From assembly GCA_900541415.1 (NCBI GenBank), contig UQJP01000025.1, forward strand, positions 1 to 58,442: a stretch of DNA of 58,442 nucleotides, in the 5' to 3' direction. Shown one piece after another: positions 8,512-17,760 of the stretch; the first letter of the stretch is position 1, and every line of letters starts with the position of its first letter. The position numbers and the translations under genes are program-made. The DNA is from an uncultured Odoribacter sp. (GTDB lineage Bacteria; Bacteroidota; Bacteroidia; Bacteroidales; Marinifilaceae). The notes under the pieces are model-generated. The model was not told the origin of the DNA. It searched no databases and saw nothing but the letters and a program-made list of their open reading frames with translations.

Positions 8512-8973
8512 ATGAAAAAGATCATATCTATTGTTTTTTTAATTGTAGCCTTTGCAGCCGGGGTTTCGGCACAAGTATTGAAACCCGTGAAATGGCAGAT
8601 CACCCAAAAAAAGGTGAGTGAAGGCGTTTTCGATATTATATGCACGGCAACCATTGAGAACACCTGGCATCTTTACGACACGCAATTGCCTCCCAACGGT
8701 CCGCTCCCCACAACGTTCAACATCGACGGGGATGAAACTTCGGGAATTGAAAAAATAGGAACCTTTAAAGCAACCACTTCTCCAAAGGTGGAACACAGTG
8801 AAGCCTTTGATATGGATGTGAAATATTTTACGGACAAAGTCACTTTCGTACAGAGAGTAAAACTGACCGAAGATAAGGGGAAGCTGGTAGGCTATGTAGA
8901 GTTTATGGCTTGTTGCGGCGGTCAATGTATCCCTCCGGCAGAAGCGGATTTCAAATTTGAATTTTCCAAATAA
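8512..8973 (+). CDS. Periplasmic DsbD N-terminal-domain-like protein
   Basis: A 153-residue exported protein. A signal peptide (MKKIISIVFLIVAFAAGVSA) is followed by one beta-sandwich domain of the type found at the N-terminus of the thiol reductase DsbD. Features seen: a conserved TWHLYDT stretch, and near the C-terminus MACCGGQCIPP with three cysteines at the position where DsbD-alpha carries its redox pair. No membrane domain or thioredoxin domain follows, unlike complete DsbD. It may accept electrons from a separate membrane partner, or may only bind a substrate. It is monocistronic, between two terminators. The family assignment is fairly sure; the role is not. Confidence 0.75.
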   Translation: MKKIISIVFLIVAFAAGVSAQVLKPVKWQITQKKVSEGVFDIICTATIENTWHLYDTQLPPNGPLPTTFNIDGDETSGIEKIGTFKATTSPKVEHSEAFDMDVKYFTDKVTFVQRVKLTEDKGKLVGYVEFMACCGGQCIPPAEADFKFEFSK

Positions 8974-8977
8974 TACG

Positions 8978-9007
8978 AAAGCCGGAATTTATCCGGCTTT
9001 TCTTTTT
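8978..9007 (+). terminator. Terminator after the DsbD-N-like gene
   Basis: A perfect 9-bp stem (aaagccgga at 8978-8986, tccggcttt at 8992-9000) with a 5-base loop and a following T-rich run (tcttttt). It begins four bases past the stop codon, so the next gene is probably transcribed separately or by readthrough. Confidence 0.8.
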
Positions 9008-9019
9008 AATTCCAACGCC

Positions 9020-10123
9020 ATGAAAAAGAACATCCTGGCTTTATTCTTTTCCCTTTTTGTCCTGCAAACGACACAGGCCGACGAATGGAAATTTCCCCGG
9101 CCAGACACATTGCCGCAATCCCTTACCTTATTTTTCTTCGGAGATGTGATGCAACACGATCCCCAGATAGACGGTGCCTATAATCCAGAAACAAAAGATT
9201 ACGATTATAAACATTGCTTCCAGTATATGATTCCCTATTGGCAAGCGGCGGACTATGTGATTGCCAATCTGGAAACCACTCTGGACAATAAAAATTTCGG
9301 CGGTTATCCGAATTTTTGCTCTCCCTGGCAACTGGCAAGGGATTTACAATTTTGCGGGGTGGATATTCTTACAACCAATAATAACCATTCCTGCGACAAA
9401 GGCGCCACAGGCATACGCCGGACGATCGAGTGGCTCGATTCTTTGGAAATCCCGCATACAGGAACGTTTATCGACACCTTATCCTGGCAAAAATCCGTTC
9501 CGCTTTTTATCCGGCATGAAGGATTCAAGATTGCCCTATTGAGCTACACGTATGGAACAAACGGTATTCCGGTCACCGAAGGACAAGTGGTTTCCATGAT
9601 CGATTCCACAACAATATTGAGAGACATCGCTAAAGCCCAACAAGATTCTGCCACGAATATCGTCGTAATCATGCACTGGGGGGATGAATATGTCATTTCT
9701 CCCAATTCCACGCAACGGGGTTTAGCAGATTGGCTGCACGCCAACGGAGCGGACATCGTAGTCGGTTCTCATCCCCATGTGGTACAACCCGTGGAATATA
9801 CCATGACGGCAGGAGACACCACAGGTATCACCGTTTATTCTCTCGGCAACTTCATTTCAAACCAAAGTAAACGCTACACAAACGGCGGTATAGGACTCCG
9901 GCTGGCAATCAGCCGGAACAGAGAAAAAAAATACAGTTATAAAATGGAATACCTGAATAACTATGTGCACCGTCCGATAGAGAACAGCAGGCGGCGGTAT
10001 TATGTTGTGCCGGAATCCTGTGCCGACAAAATCACCGGACTGGCGAGCGATAGCATAGCCCTACAAAGTTACCGGGATACGGATTCCATTATCAACGGGG
10101 CTATCCCCAAAATAAAGGAATAA
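9020..10123 (+). CDS. CapA-family metallophosphatase-like exported protein
   Basis: A 367-residue protein with a signal peptide (MKKNILALFFSLFVLQTTQA) and one domain of the CapA/PgsA family, which has a calcineurin-like metallophosphoesterase fold. Motifs in order: FFGDVMQHD (metal ligands), ANLETTL, TNNNHSCDKG, VIMHWGDEY, and GSHPHVVQP with the last metal-binding histidines. Members are named for poly-gamma-glutamate capsule export, but most Bacteroidetes copies stand alone, as here, without capB/capC, and their substrate is unknown. The ATG at 9020 is chosen because it starts the signal peptide. The 21 codons open upstream run through the preceding terminator. Confidence 0.85.
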   Translation: MKKNILALFFSLFVLQTTQADEWKFPRPDTLPQSLTLFFFGDVMQHDPQIDGAYNPETKDYDYKHCFQYMIPYWQAADYVIANLETTLDNKNFGGYPNFCSPWQLARDLQFCGVDILTTNNNHSCDKGATGIRRTIEWLDSLEIPHTGTFIDTLSWQKSVPLFIRHEGFKIALLSYTYGTNGIPVTEGQVVSMIDSTTILRDIAKAQQDSATNIVVIMHWGDEYVISPNSTQRGLADWLHANGADIVVGSHPHVVQPVEYTMTAGDTTGITVYSLGNFISNQSKRYTNGGIGLRLAISRNREKKYSYKMEYLNNYVHRPIENSRRRYYVVPESCADKITGLASDSIALQSYRDTDSIINGAIPKIKE

Positions 10124-10169
10124 CTTTCCTCTGCCGGAATTTATAAACCTTCCACGAAAGAATTTTTAT

Positions 10170-10210
10170 GAAAAAGACGGCTATCCCGATAGGATAGCCG
10201 TCTTCAATTT
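10170..10210. terminator. Bidirectional terminator between capA-like and mutB
   Basis: A perfect 13-bp stem (aagacggctatcc at 10174-10186, ggatagccgtctt at 10192-10204) with a 5-base loop. A-rich and T-rich flanks on both sides let it serve the convergent genes on both strands. Confidence 0.85.
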
Positions 10211-10223
10211 AAATAAGTCAGGA

Positions 10224-12380
10224 TTATTTTTTCGCTAATTCAAGCAAAATTTCAAGCACCTGAATAGCACTCTTCGATACTTTTGTACCCGGGCCAAATA
10301 CTGCAATTGCTCCGGCATCAAACAGGAATTGATAATCCTGGTGGGGAATAACACCTCCCACATAAACCAGAATATCTTCACGTCCCAGCTTTTTCAACTC
10401 TGCGACTACGGCGGGCGCAAGAGTTTTGTGTTCGGCAGCCAATGAAGAAACTCCAACAACATGCACATCGTTTTCCACGGCCTGTTTCGCCGTTTCTTCC
10501 GGGGTCTGGAATAAAGGTCCCATATCCACGTCGAATCCCATATCGGCATATCCGGTTGCAACCACTTTCGCCCCCCGGTCATGCCCGTCCTGTCCCATTT
10601 TTGCAATCATGATACGCGGACGGCGTCCGGTCAGTTCAGCAAATTCATCTGCCATACTTTTTGCCTTCCTGAAGTCCTCGTCTTCATTGGCAATACTTGA
10701 ATATACTCCACTCACGGTTCTAATTACTGCTTTATAACGACCACATACTTTTTCACATGCATCTGAAATTTCTCCCAAAGAAGCACGTTTCTTTGCTGCA
10801 TCCACAGCCAGTTCGAGCAAGTTGCCTTCCCCGGTTTCCGCACACTTGGTGATGGCAGCCAAAGCAGCATTCACCTCTGCCTGATTCCGGTTAGCACGCA
10901 GCTCATTCAACCGGGCAATCTGAGCTTCACGCACAGTTGTGTTGTCCACTTCGAGAATATCCAACGGATCTTCTTTCTCCAGACAGTATTTATTTACCCC
11001 GACAATGGTCTGCTCGCCACTGTCGATACGAGCCTGTGTACGGGCTGCGGCTTCCTCGATACGCAATTTAGGTATACCGGATTCGATGGCTGCCGCCATA
11101 CCTCCCAGTTTCTCAACTTCCTGAATATGTTCCCAAGCCTTATGCACCAGTTCCTGAGTGAGGCTTTCCACATAATATGACCCCGCCCAAGGATCGACCG
11201 CTTTACAAATAGTGGTTTCGTCCTGAATATAAATCTGTGTATTACGGGCGATACGGGCAGAGAAGTCTGTCGGCAAAGCAATAGCCTCATCCAAAGCATT
11301 GGTATGCAAACTCTGAGTATGTCCGAGAGCTGCTCCCATAGCCTCGATACAAGTACGTCCTACGTTATTGAACGGATCCTGTTCAGTAAGCGACCAGCCG
11401 GAAGTTTGCGAGTGGGTACGCAAAGCCAATGATTTCGGATTTTTCGGGTTAAACTGTTTTACGATCTTAGCCCACAATAAACGTCCGGCACGCATTTTGG
11501 CAATTTCCATAAAATGGTTGGTTCCGATAGCCCAAAAGAACGACAAGCGGGGAGCAAAAGCATCGATGTCCATTCCTGCGTTCACTCCGGCACGCAAATA
11601 TTCCAAACCATCGGCCAGGGTATATGCCAGCTCAATATCGGCTGTTGCTCCGGCCTCCTGCATGTGATAGCCGGAAATAGATATTGAGTTGAATTTCGGC
11701 ATATTTTTAGAGGTATACTCAAAAATATCGGCAATGATCTTCATCGAAAATTTAGGCGGGTAAATATAAGTGTTACGCACCATAAATTCTTTCAGAATAT
11801 CATTCTGAATCGTACCGGATAACTGGTCAAGGGTAGCCCCCTGCTCCAATCCGGCCACAATATAGAAGGCCAAAACAGGAAGCACAGCCCCGTTCATAGT
11901 CATAGATACGGACATTTTATCCAAAGGAATCTGGTCGAACAGAATTTTCATGTCCATGATCGAATCCACTGCAACACCGGCTTTACCCACATCCCCGATT
12001 ACACGCGGGTGATCTGAGTCGTAGCCACGGTGAGTGGCCAAGTCAAAAGCCACAGACAAACCTTTCTGTCCGGCAGCCAGGTTACGCCGATAGAACGCAT
12101 TCGATTCTTCTGCGGTGGAAAAACCTGCATACTGGCGGATTGTCCAGGGTTTCAACGGATACATGGCAGAATACGGCCCACGCAAATAAGGAGGGATACC
12201 CGATACATAATCCAGATGTTCCATCCCTTTCAGGTCTTCGGTGGTATAAACCGGTTTCACCGGAATCAATTCCGGAGTAGTCCAGTTTTTGGCGATATGA
12301 TTCTCTTTTTCCCATTCCGGCGCGCTCATGGCCACCTTCTGGGCAGATTTTATATTTATATCTTTAAAATTCGGTTTCAT
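10224..12380 (-). CDS. mutB: Methylmalonyl-CoA mutase, large (catalytic) subunit
   Basis: Adenosylcobalamin-dependent interconversion of succinyl-CoA and (R)-methylmalonyl-CoA, the key step of the succinate-propionate route of gut Bacteroidales. It has 718 residues. The N-terminal TIM barrel (about 1-560) contains RQYAGFSTAEESNAFYRRNL and the substrate-binding RTHSQTSGWSLTEQDPFNN. The C-terminal flavodoxin-like cobalamin domain has DGHDRGAKVVA near residue 597, where the His is the lower cobalt ligand, with SSLAAEH and GGVIPHQD after it. The start is the ATG at 12380; an in-frame TTG two codons upstream is less likely. It follows mutA by 21 bases, forming a two-gene operon. No epimerase or MeaB chaperone gene is adjacent. 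Confidence 0.97.
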   Translation of the reverse strand: MKPNFKDINIKSAQKVAMSAPEWEKENHIAKNWTTPELIPVKPVYTTEDLKGMEHLDYVSGIPPYLRGPYSAMYPLKPWTIRQYAGFSTAEESNAFYRRNLAAGQKGLSVAFDLATHRGYDSDHPRVIGDVGKAGVAVDSIMDMKILFDQIPLDKMSVSMTMNGAVLPVLAFYIVAGLEQGATLDQLSGTIQNDILKEFMVRNTYIYPPKFSMKIIADIFEYTSKNMPKFNSISISGYHMQEAGATADIELAYTLADGLEYLRAGVNAGMDIDAFAPRLSFFWAIGTNHFMEIAKMRAGRLLWAKIVKQFNPKNPKSLALRTHSQTSGWSLTEQDPFNNVGRTCIEAMGAALGHTQSLHTNALDEAIALPTDFSARIARNTQIYIQDETTICKAVDPWAGSYYVESLTQELVHKAWEHIQEVEKLGGMAAAIESGIPKLRIEEAAARTQARIDSGEQTIVGVNKYCLEKEDPLDILEVDNTTVREAQIARLNELRANRNQAEVNAALAAITKCAETGEGNLLELAVDAAKKRASLGEISDACEKVCGRYKAVIRTVSGVYSSIANEDEDFRKAKSMADEFAELTGRRPRIMIAKMGQDGHDRGAKVVATGYADMGFDVDMGPLFQTPEETAKQAVENDVHVVGVSSLAAEHKTLAPAVVAELKKLGREDILVYVGGVIPHQDYQFLFDAGAIAVFGPGTKVSKSAIQVLEILLELAKK

Positions 12381-12401
12381 ATTCAATCGGTTTATAAGGC
12401 A

Positions 12402-14276
12402 TTAAATCCCTAACATTTTCTGATAATTTTTCAGTTCCTCCAATACGTTATTTCTAACATGGATGTAATTTTTGATTCCTTTCGTTTCCAGGTCGGGACG
12501 GCATTCGGGATTACCCGCTACCACCACAACGGCTTTGTCTTTCAATTTTTCAAAAATTTCCGGGGCTATTTCCGCATACTCTTCGTCTGAAGAACAAATC
12601 ACAGCAATAGCAGCCTTATTTTCCAGGCAAGCCTCCACTGCCTCATCAACAGTTTTAAAACCATTGTTATCCATTACCTGGAATCCGGCACACGCAAAGA
12701 AATTACAGGCAAACTGGGCTCTTGCTTTACGCATAGCCAAATTACCCATCGGAACCATATAAACCAAAGGACGGCCATTTTTAGACGCATATTTATCGGT
12801 TTTCAGACGCATGGCTTCAAAAGCCTGCGCACCACGATACGGTTTCAGCGTTTCTACCGTAGCCCCCTCCGCCGTCATATCTTCCGGCTCGAATACACAA
12901 TCACAGATTTCTCTTTCGATCTTTTCATTGAAATTCGGGAATTGGTTTGTGCCCAACAGATTTTCTCTCCGGTTGGCAATATCCAAGTCACGAGCCTGGG
13001 CAGTAGATTTCACAGCCTCCTGCACAAAGCCTTTCATAAATGCTTCGGTATAGCCCCCCTGCTCCTGTACTTGCAGGAATAATTTCCAGGCAGCCTCTGC
13101 GATATTCTCCGTCAGTTCTTCGATATAATACGAGCCTCCGGCAACATCCACGATTTTAGAAAAATGGGATTCTTCTTTCAGCAACAATTGCTGATTACGG
13201 GCAACACGCTCACCTAATTCGGAAGGAGTGCATTCGAAAATATCATCGTACGGATGAACGAGGAAAGAATCAACCCCACCCAAAGTGGCGGACATGGTTT
13301 CGGTCTGCGTACGAAGCATGTTCACGTTCGGGTCATAAACCGTTTTATTCCATTCTGAAGTTTCAGCATGGATATTCATTTTGCAGGCACAATCACAAGC
13401 CGGCTGGTAAGCCTTCACAATGTGGGCCCACAAATACCGCGCTGCTCTCAGCTTCGCAATTTCCATAAAATATTTTGAGCCGGTAGCGAAATGGAAACGG
13501 ATACGCGGAGCAACCTCCTCGATCTTCATTCCGGCATCGGTCAGTTTATCCAGATATTCCACTCCGGCAGCCAATGAAAATCCTAACTCCTGTACAATAG
13601 AAGCACCGGAATTATTAAATACATAACCACCTACTTCAATCGTTTTGAAGTTCTTATAGGCAGCCATTTTCTCGGTATTATTCTTAACGCTGGCAAACGG
13701 GTTTTCACAGCAAATTTTTCCTTTCAGGGTTAAATTGGTCAACGGATCGATATTGATTCCTCCCCGGATTTTTTCAGGATCGAGACCTCTTTCTTCCACT
13801 ACGGCCTTAAAAGCATTCAACAACCCGCATTTTTTACATTCACCAACAAAGTTGATTTCTATACATTCCAGACAAATGTCTTTCAGCAAAGTTTCCATAT
13901 CGGCTTTGGTTACTTCTCTGCAACCTGTAAACACAAAGCCCAATGAATCCACTCCTTTGTTCAGCACATCCAACGCTTTTTTGTTGGCTTCGGCAAAGTC
14001 TTCTACCGGAATATCCTGGCGAACAAACCAATCATTGTTATCTTTCTTGTTTCCCCTCACAAACGGATATGCTCCCGGGAAACAGTCCAAATTTTTGAGG
14101 TCTGCCATATTTTCCAACCGATACATCGGCTGAACATTAAAACCTTCATTGGTTCTCCATACAAGCTTTTTATTAAAATCAGCCCCTTTCAGGTCTGCCG
14201 TGACTTTGTCGAGCCACTCTTGCATAGTGTTCGGCGCAAACTCACTGAAAAGCTTACCATTTACATTTTCTGCCAT
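12402..14276 (-). CDS. mutA: Methylmalonyl-CoA mutase, small subunit
   Basis: Non-catalytic partner of MutB in the heterodimeric enzyme. It has 624 residues with a barrel domain similar to MutB (for example AARYLWAHIVKAY and HAETSEWNKTVYDPNVNMLRT split over the same positions) and a C-terminal flavodoxin-like domain. In that domain the cobalamin signature DxHxxG is replaced by MGNLAMRKAR, so no cobalt ligand is present, as expected for the small subunit. First gene of mutA-mutB, with its own promoter upstream. Confidence 0.96.
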   Translation of the reverse strand: MAENVNGKLFSEFAPNTMQEWLDKVTADLKGADFNKKLVWRTNEGFNVQPMYRLENMADLKNLDCFPGAYPFVRGNKKDNNDWFVRQDIPVEDFAEANKKALDVLNKGVDSLGFVFTGCREVTKADMETLLKDICLECIEINFVGECKKCGLLNAFKAVVEERGLDPEKIRGGINIDPLTNLTLKGKICCENPFASVKNNTEKMAAYKNFKTIEVGGYVFNNSGASIVQELGFSLAAGVEYLDKLTDAGMKIEEVAPRIRFHFATGSKYFMEIAKLRAARYLWAHIVKAYQPACDCACKMNIHAETSEWNKTVYDPNVNMLRTQTETMSATLGGVDSFLVHPYDDIFECTPSELGERVARNQQLLLKEESHFSKIVDVAGGSYYIEELTENIAEAAWKLFLQVQEQGGYTEAFMKGFVQEAVKSTAQARDLDIANRRENLLGTNQFPNFNEKIEREICDCVFEPEDMTAEGATVETLKPYRGAQAFEAMRLKTDKYASKNGRPLVYMVPMGNLAMRKARAQFACNFFACAGFQVMDNNGFKTVDEAVEACLENKAAIAVICSSDEEYAEIAPEIFEKLKDKAVVVVAGNPECRPDLETKGIKNYIHVRNNVLEELKNYQKMLGI

Positions 14277-14318
14277 AATTTATATATTTAACTGTAACTG
14301 TTATATTAGAAAAACGAA

Positions 14319-14326
14319 CAAATTTA
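14319..14326 (-). promoter_or_regulatory. Probable -7 box of the mutAB promoter
   Basis: On the minus strand TAAATTTG matches TAnnTTTG exactly, about 43 bases before the mutA ATG. The -33 region is only a T-rich stretch (TTTA-like) rather than a clear TTTG. Confidence 0.5.
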
Positions 14327-14705
14327 GGTCTTTTGAAGTATTAAAAAAATAATTTAACGCCTTTTTTCCGTAATTGAAAAGGTTTTCGAGTATAAAAATA
14401 AGAAAGAACAGATCAGTCAAAACAGGAATCAGAGCCAGTGAAACGATTCTGCTCTGCTGTCCCCGATTTGAAATCGGTATATTAAAATCTCCAACACATC
14501 CTCAATTATCCATCTGACACACCGGAATCCCAAAGCACTTCTCACGTTCTGCAAAGATTAGTCCAAGTTATTATATCGGAAAATACGCCCCCAAACTCTG
14601 GCATCCAGAAGTTGCCATCCTTCAATGGATCCGATATTCACTACAACGATAAGGATTCCGGCAACCACATCCGCTCGTACGCTTAATCCTTTTGAGTAAA
14701 AATCA
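14327..14705. other. Gene-free stretch between mutA and the tolC-like gene
   Basis: No intact gene. It is less AT-rich than the cluster next to it. It holds a perfect small palindrome (ccgattt-g-aaatcgg, 14463-14477). On the minus strand, 14573-14705 is open without an ATG and would encode a hydrophobic piece (RADVVAGILIVVVNIGSI) and then a stop. It could be the worn remnant of a gene or a small mobile element at the edge of the acquired cluster. I cannot name it. Confidence 0.35.
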
Positions 14706-16043
14706 TCAAAAATTCATAACTTTGCCCCTGTAAAATTCCAATATCTTTGTAGAAAAAAGATATTCATATTTAGCCTGTAATCTTGCCGATTGTGTACCTA
14801 TCAACTTCATTTGCGCATCGCTCAATTCATAAACCGTCAACTTACCCATCTCATATCGTTCCTGTACATATACAAACGTTTTTTCAGAGGCTTGTACAGC
14901 TTTTTCTGTCGCTATATATTTCGCTTTAGCAGCGACAACCCTTTGATAAGCTTGCTGTATTTCTTTAAACAATTCCAGTTTCACATTGTCTAACTCAAGC
15001 TTCCGGCTATCAACAGTCAACTTTGCTAATTTAATTTGATTATGAACCTGATATTTATTAAAAATCGGAAAACTAAGATTTAAACCTATCGTTTGCCGTT
15101 GATTATTCTTTAATTGTTTCATGGGATTGGTTTCTTCAAAATCAATGTCACCGATATTTTTAATTATATGACTAAACCCGCTGGCATATGATAATCCTAA
15201 ACTCAACGATGGCCAACCAGAAGCCTGTGCAACCTTTACTCCTTTCATACCACTTTCCAAATTATACTGAGCTTCTCTTACTTCAGGCCTAATCGCCATC
15301 GCTTCATTATAGATAAAATCCAACGATAGAACTTCAACTATAATGTCATCCAAAAATCCTGGTTGTACAATATCAAAACCTTTATTTTCAATATTAAGTA
15401 CCTGTGATAAATTCAAAAGCGACATTGATAAATCATTCATAGCATTAATCACCTCGACCTCATTTCTTGCATTTTGCGCCTTTATATCCAGCAATTGAGT
15501 TTCTGAAACTTTACCTGTTTCGACTAAAATCACGGTACGTTCTATTTGTTTCAAGGTCTGCCTGAATTGACTTTCATATATCTTAATAATTTCTTTCTTA
15601 AAAAGTACATCCAGATAAAGAAAGGCTATCTGGACTTCAAGATTATTTTTAGCCTTCTTCAAGCCTTCTATCGAAGCCAATAAATTCAGTTTACTTTGTT
15701 TAATCGTATTCGTAAGCCCAAAACCCGAGAACAAAGGGATGGAAGATGACGCAGCAATACTGATACTTGAAGTTTGCCGATTTTCATATATTCCAGTTTC
15801 CTGAGATTGAGAACGCCCAAAGTTTAAACTTTGTCCTGAGCCTGCGTTTAAATTTGGGAGACGATTATTCCGTGCCAAGCTTAATGCGATTTCCGCGTTT
15901 TTCATCTTGATCTCTTGTTGTTTAATGTCAATACTATGTTCAACCGCGTAATCAACACATTCTCGAAATGTCCATAATTTCTGTCCCCAAACGGAACATG
16001 GTAGAATACATATATATATAGTAAAAAAAAATTTATTTATCAT
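14706..16043 (-). CDS. TolC-family outer-membrane efflux protein
   Basis: Outer-membrane channel that would complete a type I secretion path with the HlyD-like adaptor and the C39 ABC exporter of the same cluster. It has 445 residues, with an N-terminal signal (cleavage after SVWG) and the two repeated coiled-coil/beta-strand modules of TolC. The first begins WTFRECVDYAVEHSIDIKQQ; the second includes FDFIYNEA-like RPEVREAQYNLESG and LNLSFPIFN. It starts one base after the upstream glycosyltransferase and is the last gene of the presumed operon. Codon use is AT-rich like the cluster and unlike mutAB. Confidence 0.93.
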   Translation of the reverse strand: MINKFFFTIYICILPCSVWGQKLWTFRECVDYAVEHSIDIKQQEIKMKNAEIALSLARNNRLPNLNAGSGQSLNFGRSQSQETGIYENRQTSSISIAASSSIPLFSGFGLTNTIKQSKLNLLASIEGLKKAKNNLEVQIAFLYLDVLFKKEIIKIYESQFRQTLKQIERTVILVETGKVSETQLLDIKAQNARNEVEVINAMNDLSMSLLNLSQVLNIENKGFDIVQPGFLDDIIVEVLSLDFIYNEAMAIRPEVREAQYNLESGMKGVKVAQASGWPSLSLGLSYASGFSHIIKNIGDIDFEETNPMKQLKNNQRQTIGLNLSFPIFNKYQVHNQIKLAKLTVDSRKLELDNVKLELFKEIQQAYQRVVAAKAKYIATEKAVQASEKTFVYVQERYEMGKLTVYELSDAQMKLIGTQSARLQAKYEYLFSTKILEFYRGKVMNF

Positions 16044-16044
16044 T

Positions 16045-16950
16045 TTATTCTACTTTGATTCGTAAAATATAATATAAATATTTTAGTTTGCAGATACATT
16101 TTTTATAACTGCTATGGGGTCTACAAATCTGAATGTATTGTTCATAAGATAGACACTCTTTATAATAAGTCGCTTCTCTGCGATAATGTTCTATAATACG
16201 AGATTCTACTCCCATTTTTAATGCTCGCAAAAACATACTTAAATGATAACGATTATATACCGCCGGCTCAATATCATACTCATTTTCCCGAATAAACTTT
16301 ATACATGAATCAAAATCCCCATTTCTTTGCTTAAAGCTTAAACAATAAATAACCGTAGGTTCTACTTTCACTACAAAATGATATTTTTTACTAAACCTAA
16401 CAACAAAATCATAATCCTGATGGCGATTAAGCTCCGGATTCCACAATATATCCCGCACACTTTTTGTAGACATAAAAAGACTTGAAGTCTGAGCCCCATA
16501 ACCAGTGCGTAATAAATAATTTACCATCGATTCGTTCCCCTCTGGCTCACTTACTACATGTACATACTCTTCTCCAGATAAAATATTTCTAATAATCAAA
16601 CTTCCATATACCCCATCCGCAGATGAATTTTCAAGCATAGTTAGACAATCGGCCAAATGCCCCGGCATCCAAATATCGTCCGCATCAAGCATTGCTATAT
16701 ATTCTCCTTTACTCATAGAGATACCATAATTTCTAGCAACATTAGCATTACGGTGCTCTATTTTATAATATGAAATTCGAGTATCAACCATCTTTTTCAC
16801 TACACTTTCTATGTCAATTTCAGATCCATCGTCGACTACAATTACTTCAATGTTTACATAAGTTTGATTTAAAACACTTGAAATTGTATTCTCAATTGTC
16901 TGAATCTGGTTGTAAACCGGAATAACAACAGATATTAATTTTTCCTCCAT
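16045..16950 (-). CDS. Family 2 glycosyltransferase
   Basis: A 301-residue GT-A-fold enzyme. The N-terminus ISVVIPVYNQIQTIENTISS is the classic GT2 beginning. VIVVDDGS binds the nucleotide, and DADD in YIAMLDADDIW is the metal-binding DxD. The C-terminal third (from about 190) is helical and basic and has no assigned domain. No membrane segment is seen, so it should act in the cytoplasm. Such enzymes build O-antigen or capsule, but no polysaccharide flippase or polymerase is nearby. Its tight packing with a peptide export operon suggests the peptide, or a sugar placed on it, as acceptor. That is inference. Confidence 0.9.
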   Translation of the reverse strand: MEEKLISVVIPVYNQIQTIENTISSVLNQTYVNIEVIVVDDGSEIDIESVVKKMVDTRISYYKIEHRNANVARNYGISMSKGEYIAMLDADDIWMPGHLADCLTMLENSSADGVYGSLIIRNILSGEEYVHVVSEPEGNESMVNYLLRTGYGAQTSSLFMSTKSVRDILWNPELNRHQDYDFVVRFSKKYHFVVKVEPTVIYCLSFKQRNGDFDSCIKFIRENEYDIEPAVYNRYHLSMFLRALKMGVESRIIEHYRREATYYKECLSYEQYIQICRPHSSYKKCICKLKYLYYILRIKVE

Positions 16951-16977
16951 ATATCGCCATGAAATAATTTATAAATG

Positions 16978-17739
16978 TTAGTGATCAACAGCAATCCGGT
17001 ATATGTTCTTTATTATCCCGATATAACCTTTAGCCTTATTAGCAATTATTTTTCCCGACGTTATATTTTGAAACGAAATGAGGCGACTTTTTCTAATCAT
17101 TTCACGCCAAGTCAAATCCGTATCCATATTTTCAATACCTTCTTCTTTTGTATTTGGTATAGCCTTATTATATTTTTCATCTGCCAAATGAATATAGCCA
17201 TAACCTCTTAACCATAAACGCTGTAATAAGTTTACATCTTCATAACCATATGCCTCTAAGGATTCGTCATAGCCACCAATAATTAAAAAATCCCTTTTGG
17301 CAATCGCAATCCGCCCAAAAGATCCATCGCCAAATTTATTGCTGAATTGATGTATTACAGGAGAATACAGTTCATACTCCATCATTTTGTCAAGAATAAA
17401 TTTTCCTCCCTCCTTTCCTGTAAAATTGTCACAATCCAAATTAACCAATATTTCATTTTTTGCTAAAATATGGGAAGTGTTTTTTGCGACGGAAGCATGC
17501 CAATAGGGTAGCTCTTCCGTATAATAGTATTTCAGATACCCACTCTCGATGTCATCAACAAAATTATCTTCTACCCATTTTTGCAAACCGTCTGTACTAC
17601 CAAAATCGACTAATACAAATTCAATAACATCCGTATATTTCCGATTGTCCTCAAGATTTTTGCGCAATGTTTGACGTATCTGATGCAATCTGTTTTTACA
17701 CGTAATACAAAATGATAAAGAAAGCTGAAATGGTTCCAT
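16978..17739 (-). CDS. Galactosyltransferase-like family 2 glycosyltransferase
   Basis: A 253-residue GT-A-fold enzyme. It begins LSLSFCITCKNRLHQIRQTL, has the VLVDFGSTDGLQ nucleotide-binding strand, NLDCDN as the metal-binding DxD, and then GGYDESLEAYGYEDVNLLQR. The last motif is the acceptor-site signature of the C-terminal domain of animal galactosyl- and GalNAc-transferases (Glyco_transf_7C type). The polypeptide transferases that start mucin O-glycans share this fold, so direct modification of a peptide is conceivable here. Second of three consecutive glycosyltransferases; gaps of 27 and 21 bases to its neighbours. Confidence 0.85.
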   Translation of the reverse strand: MEPFQLSLSFCITCKNRLHQIRQTLRKNLEDNRKYTDVIEFVLVDFGSTDGLQKWVEDNFVDDIESGYLKYYYTEELPYWHASVAKNTSHILAKNEILVNLDCDNFTGKEGGKFILDKMMEYELYSPVIHQFSNKFGDGSFGRIAIAKRDFLIIGGYDESLEAYGYEDVNLLQRLWLRGYGYIHLADEKYNKAIPNTKEEGIENMDTDLTWREMIRKSRLISFQNITSGKIIANKAKGYIGIIKNIYRIAVDH

Positions 17740-17760
17740 ACCGTAATTGCTTCTATTTTA

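Noticed and set aside
14573..14705. Likeness of the RADVVAGILIVVVN segment to the flagellar export protein FlhA
   Set aside because: The match is short, hydrophobic and without a start codon, and no flagellar gene is near; chance similarity is as likely.
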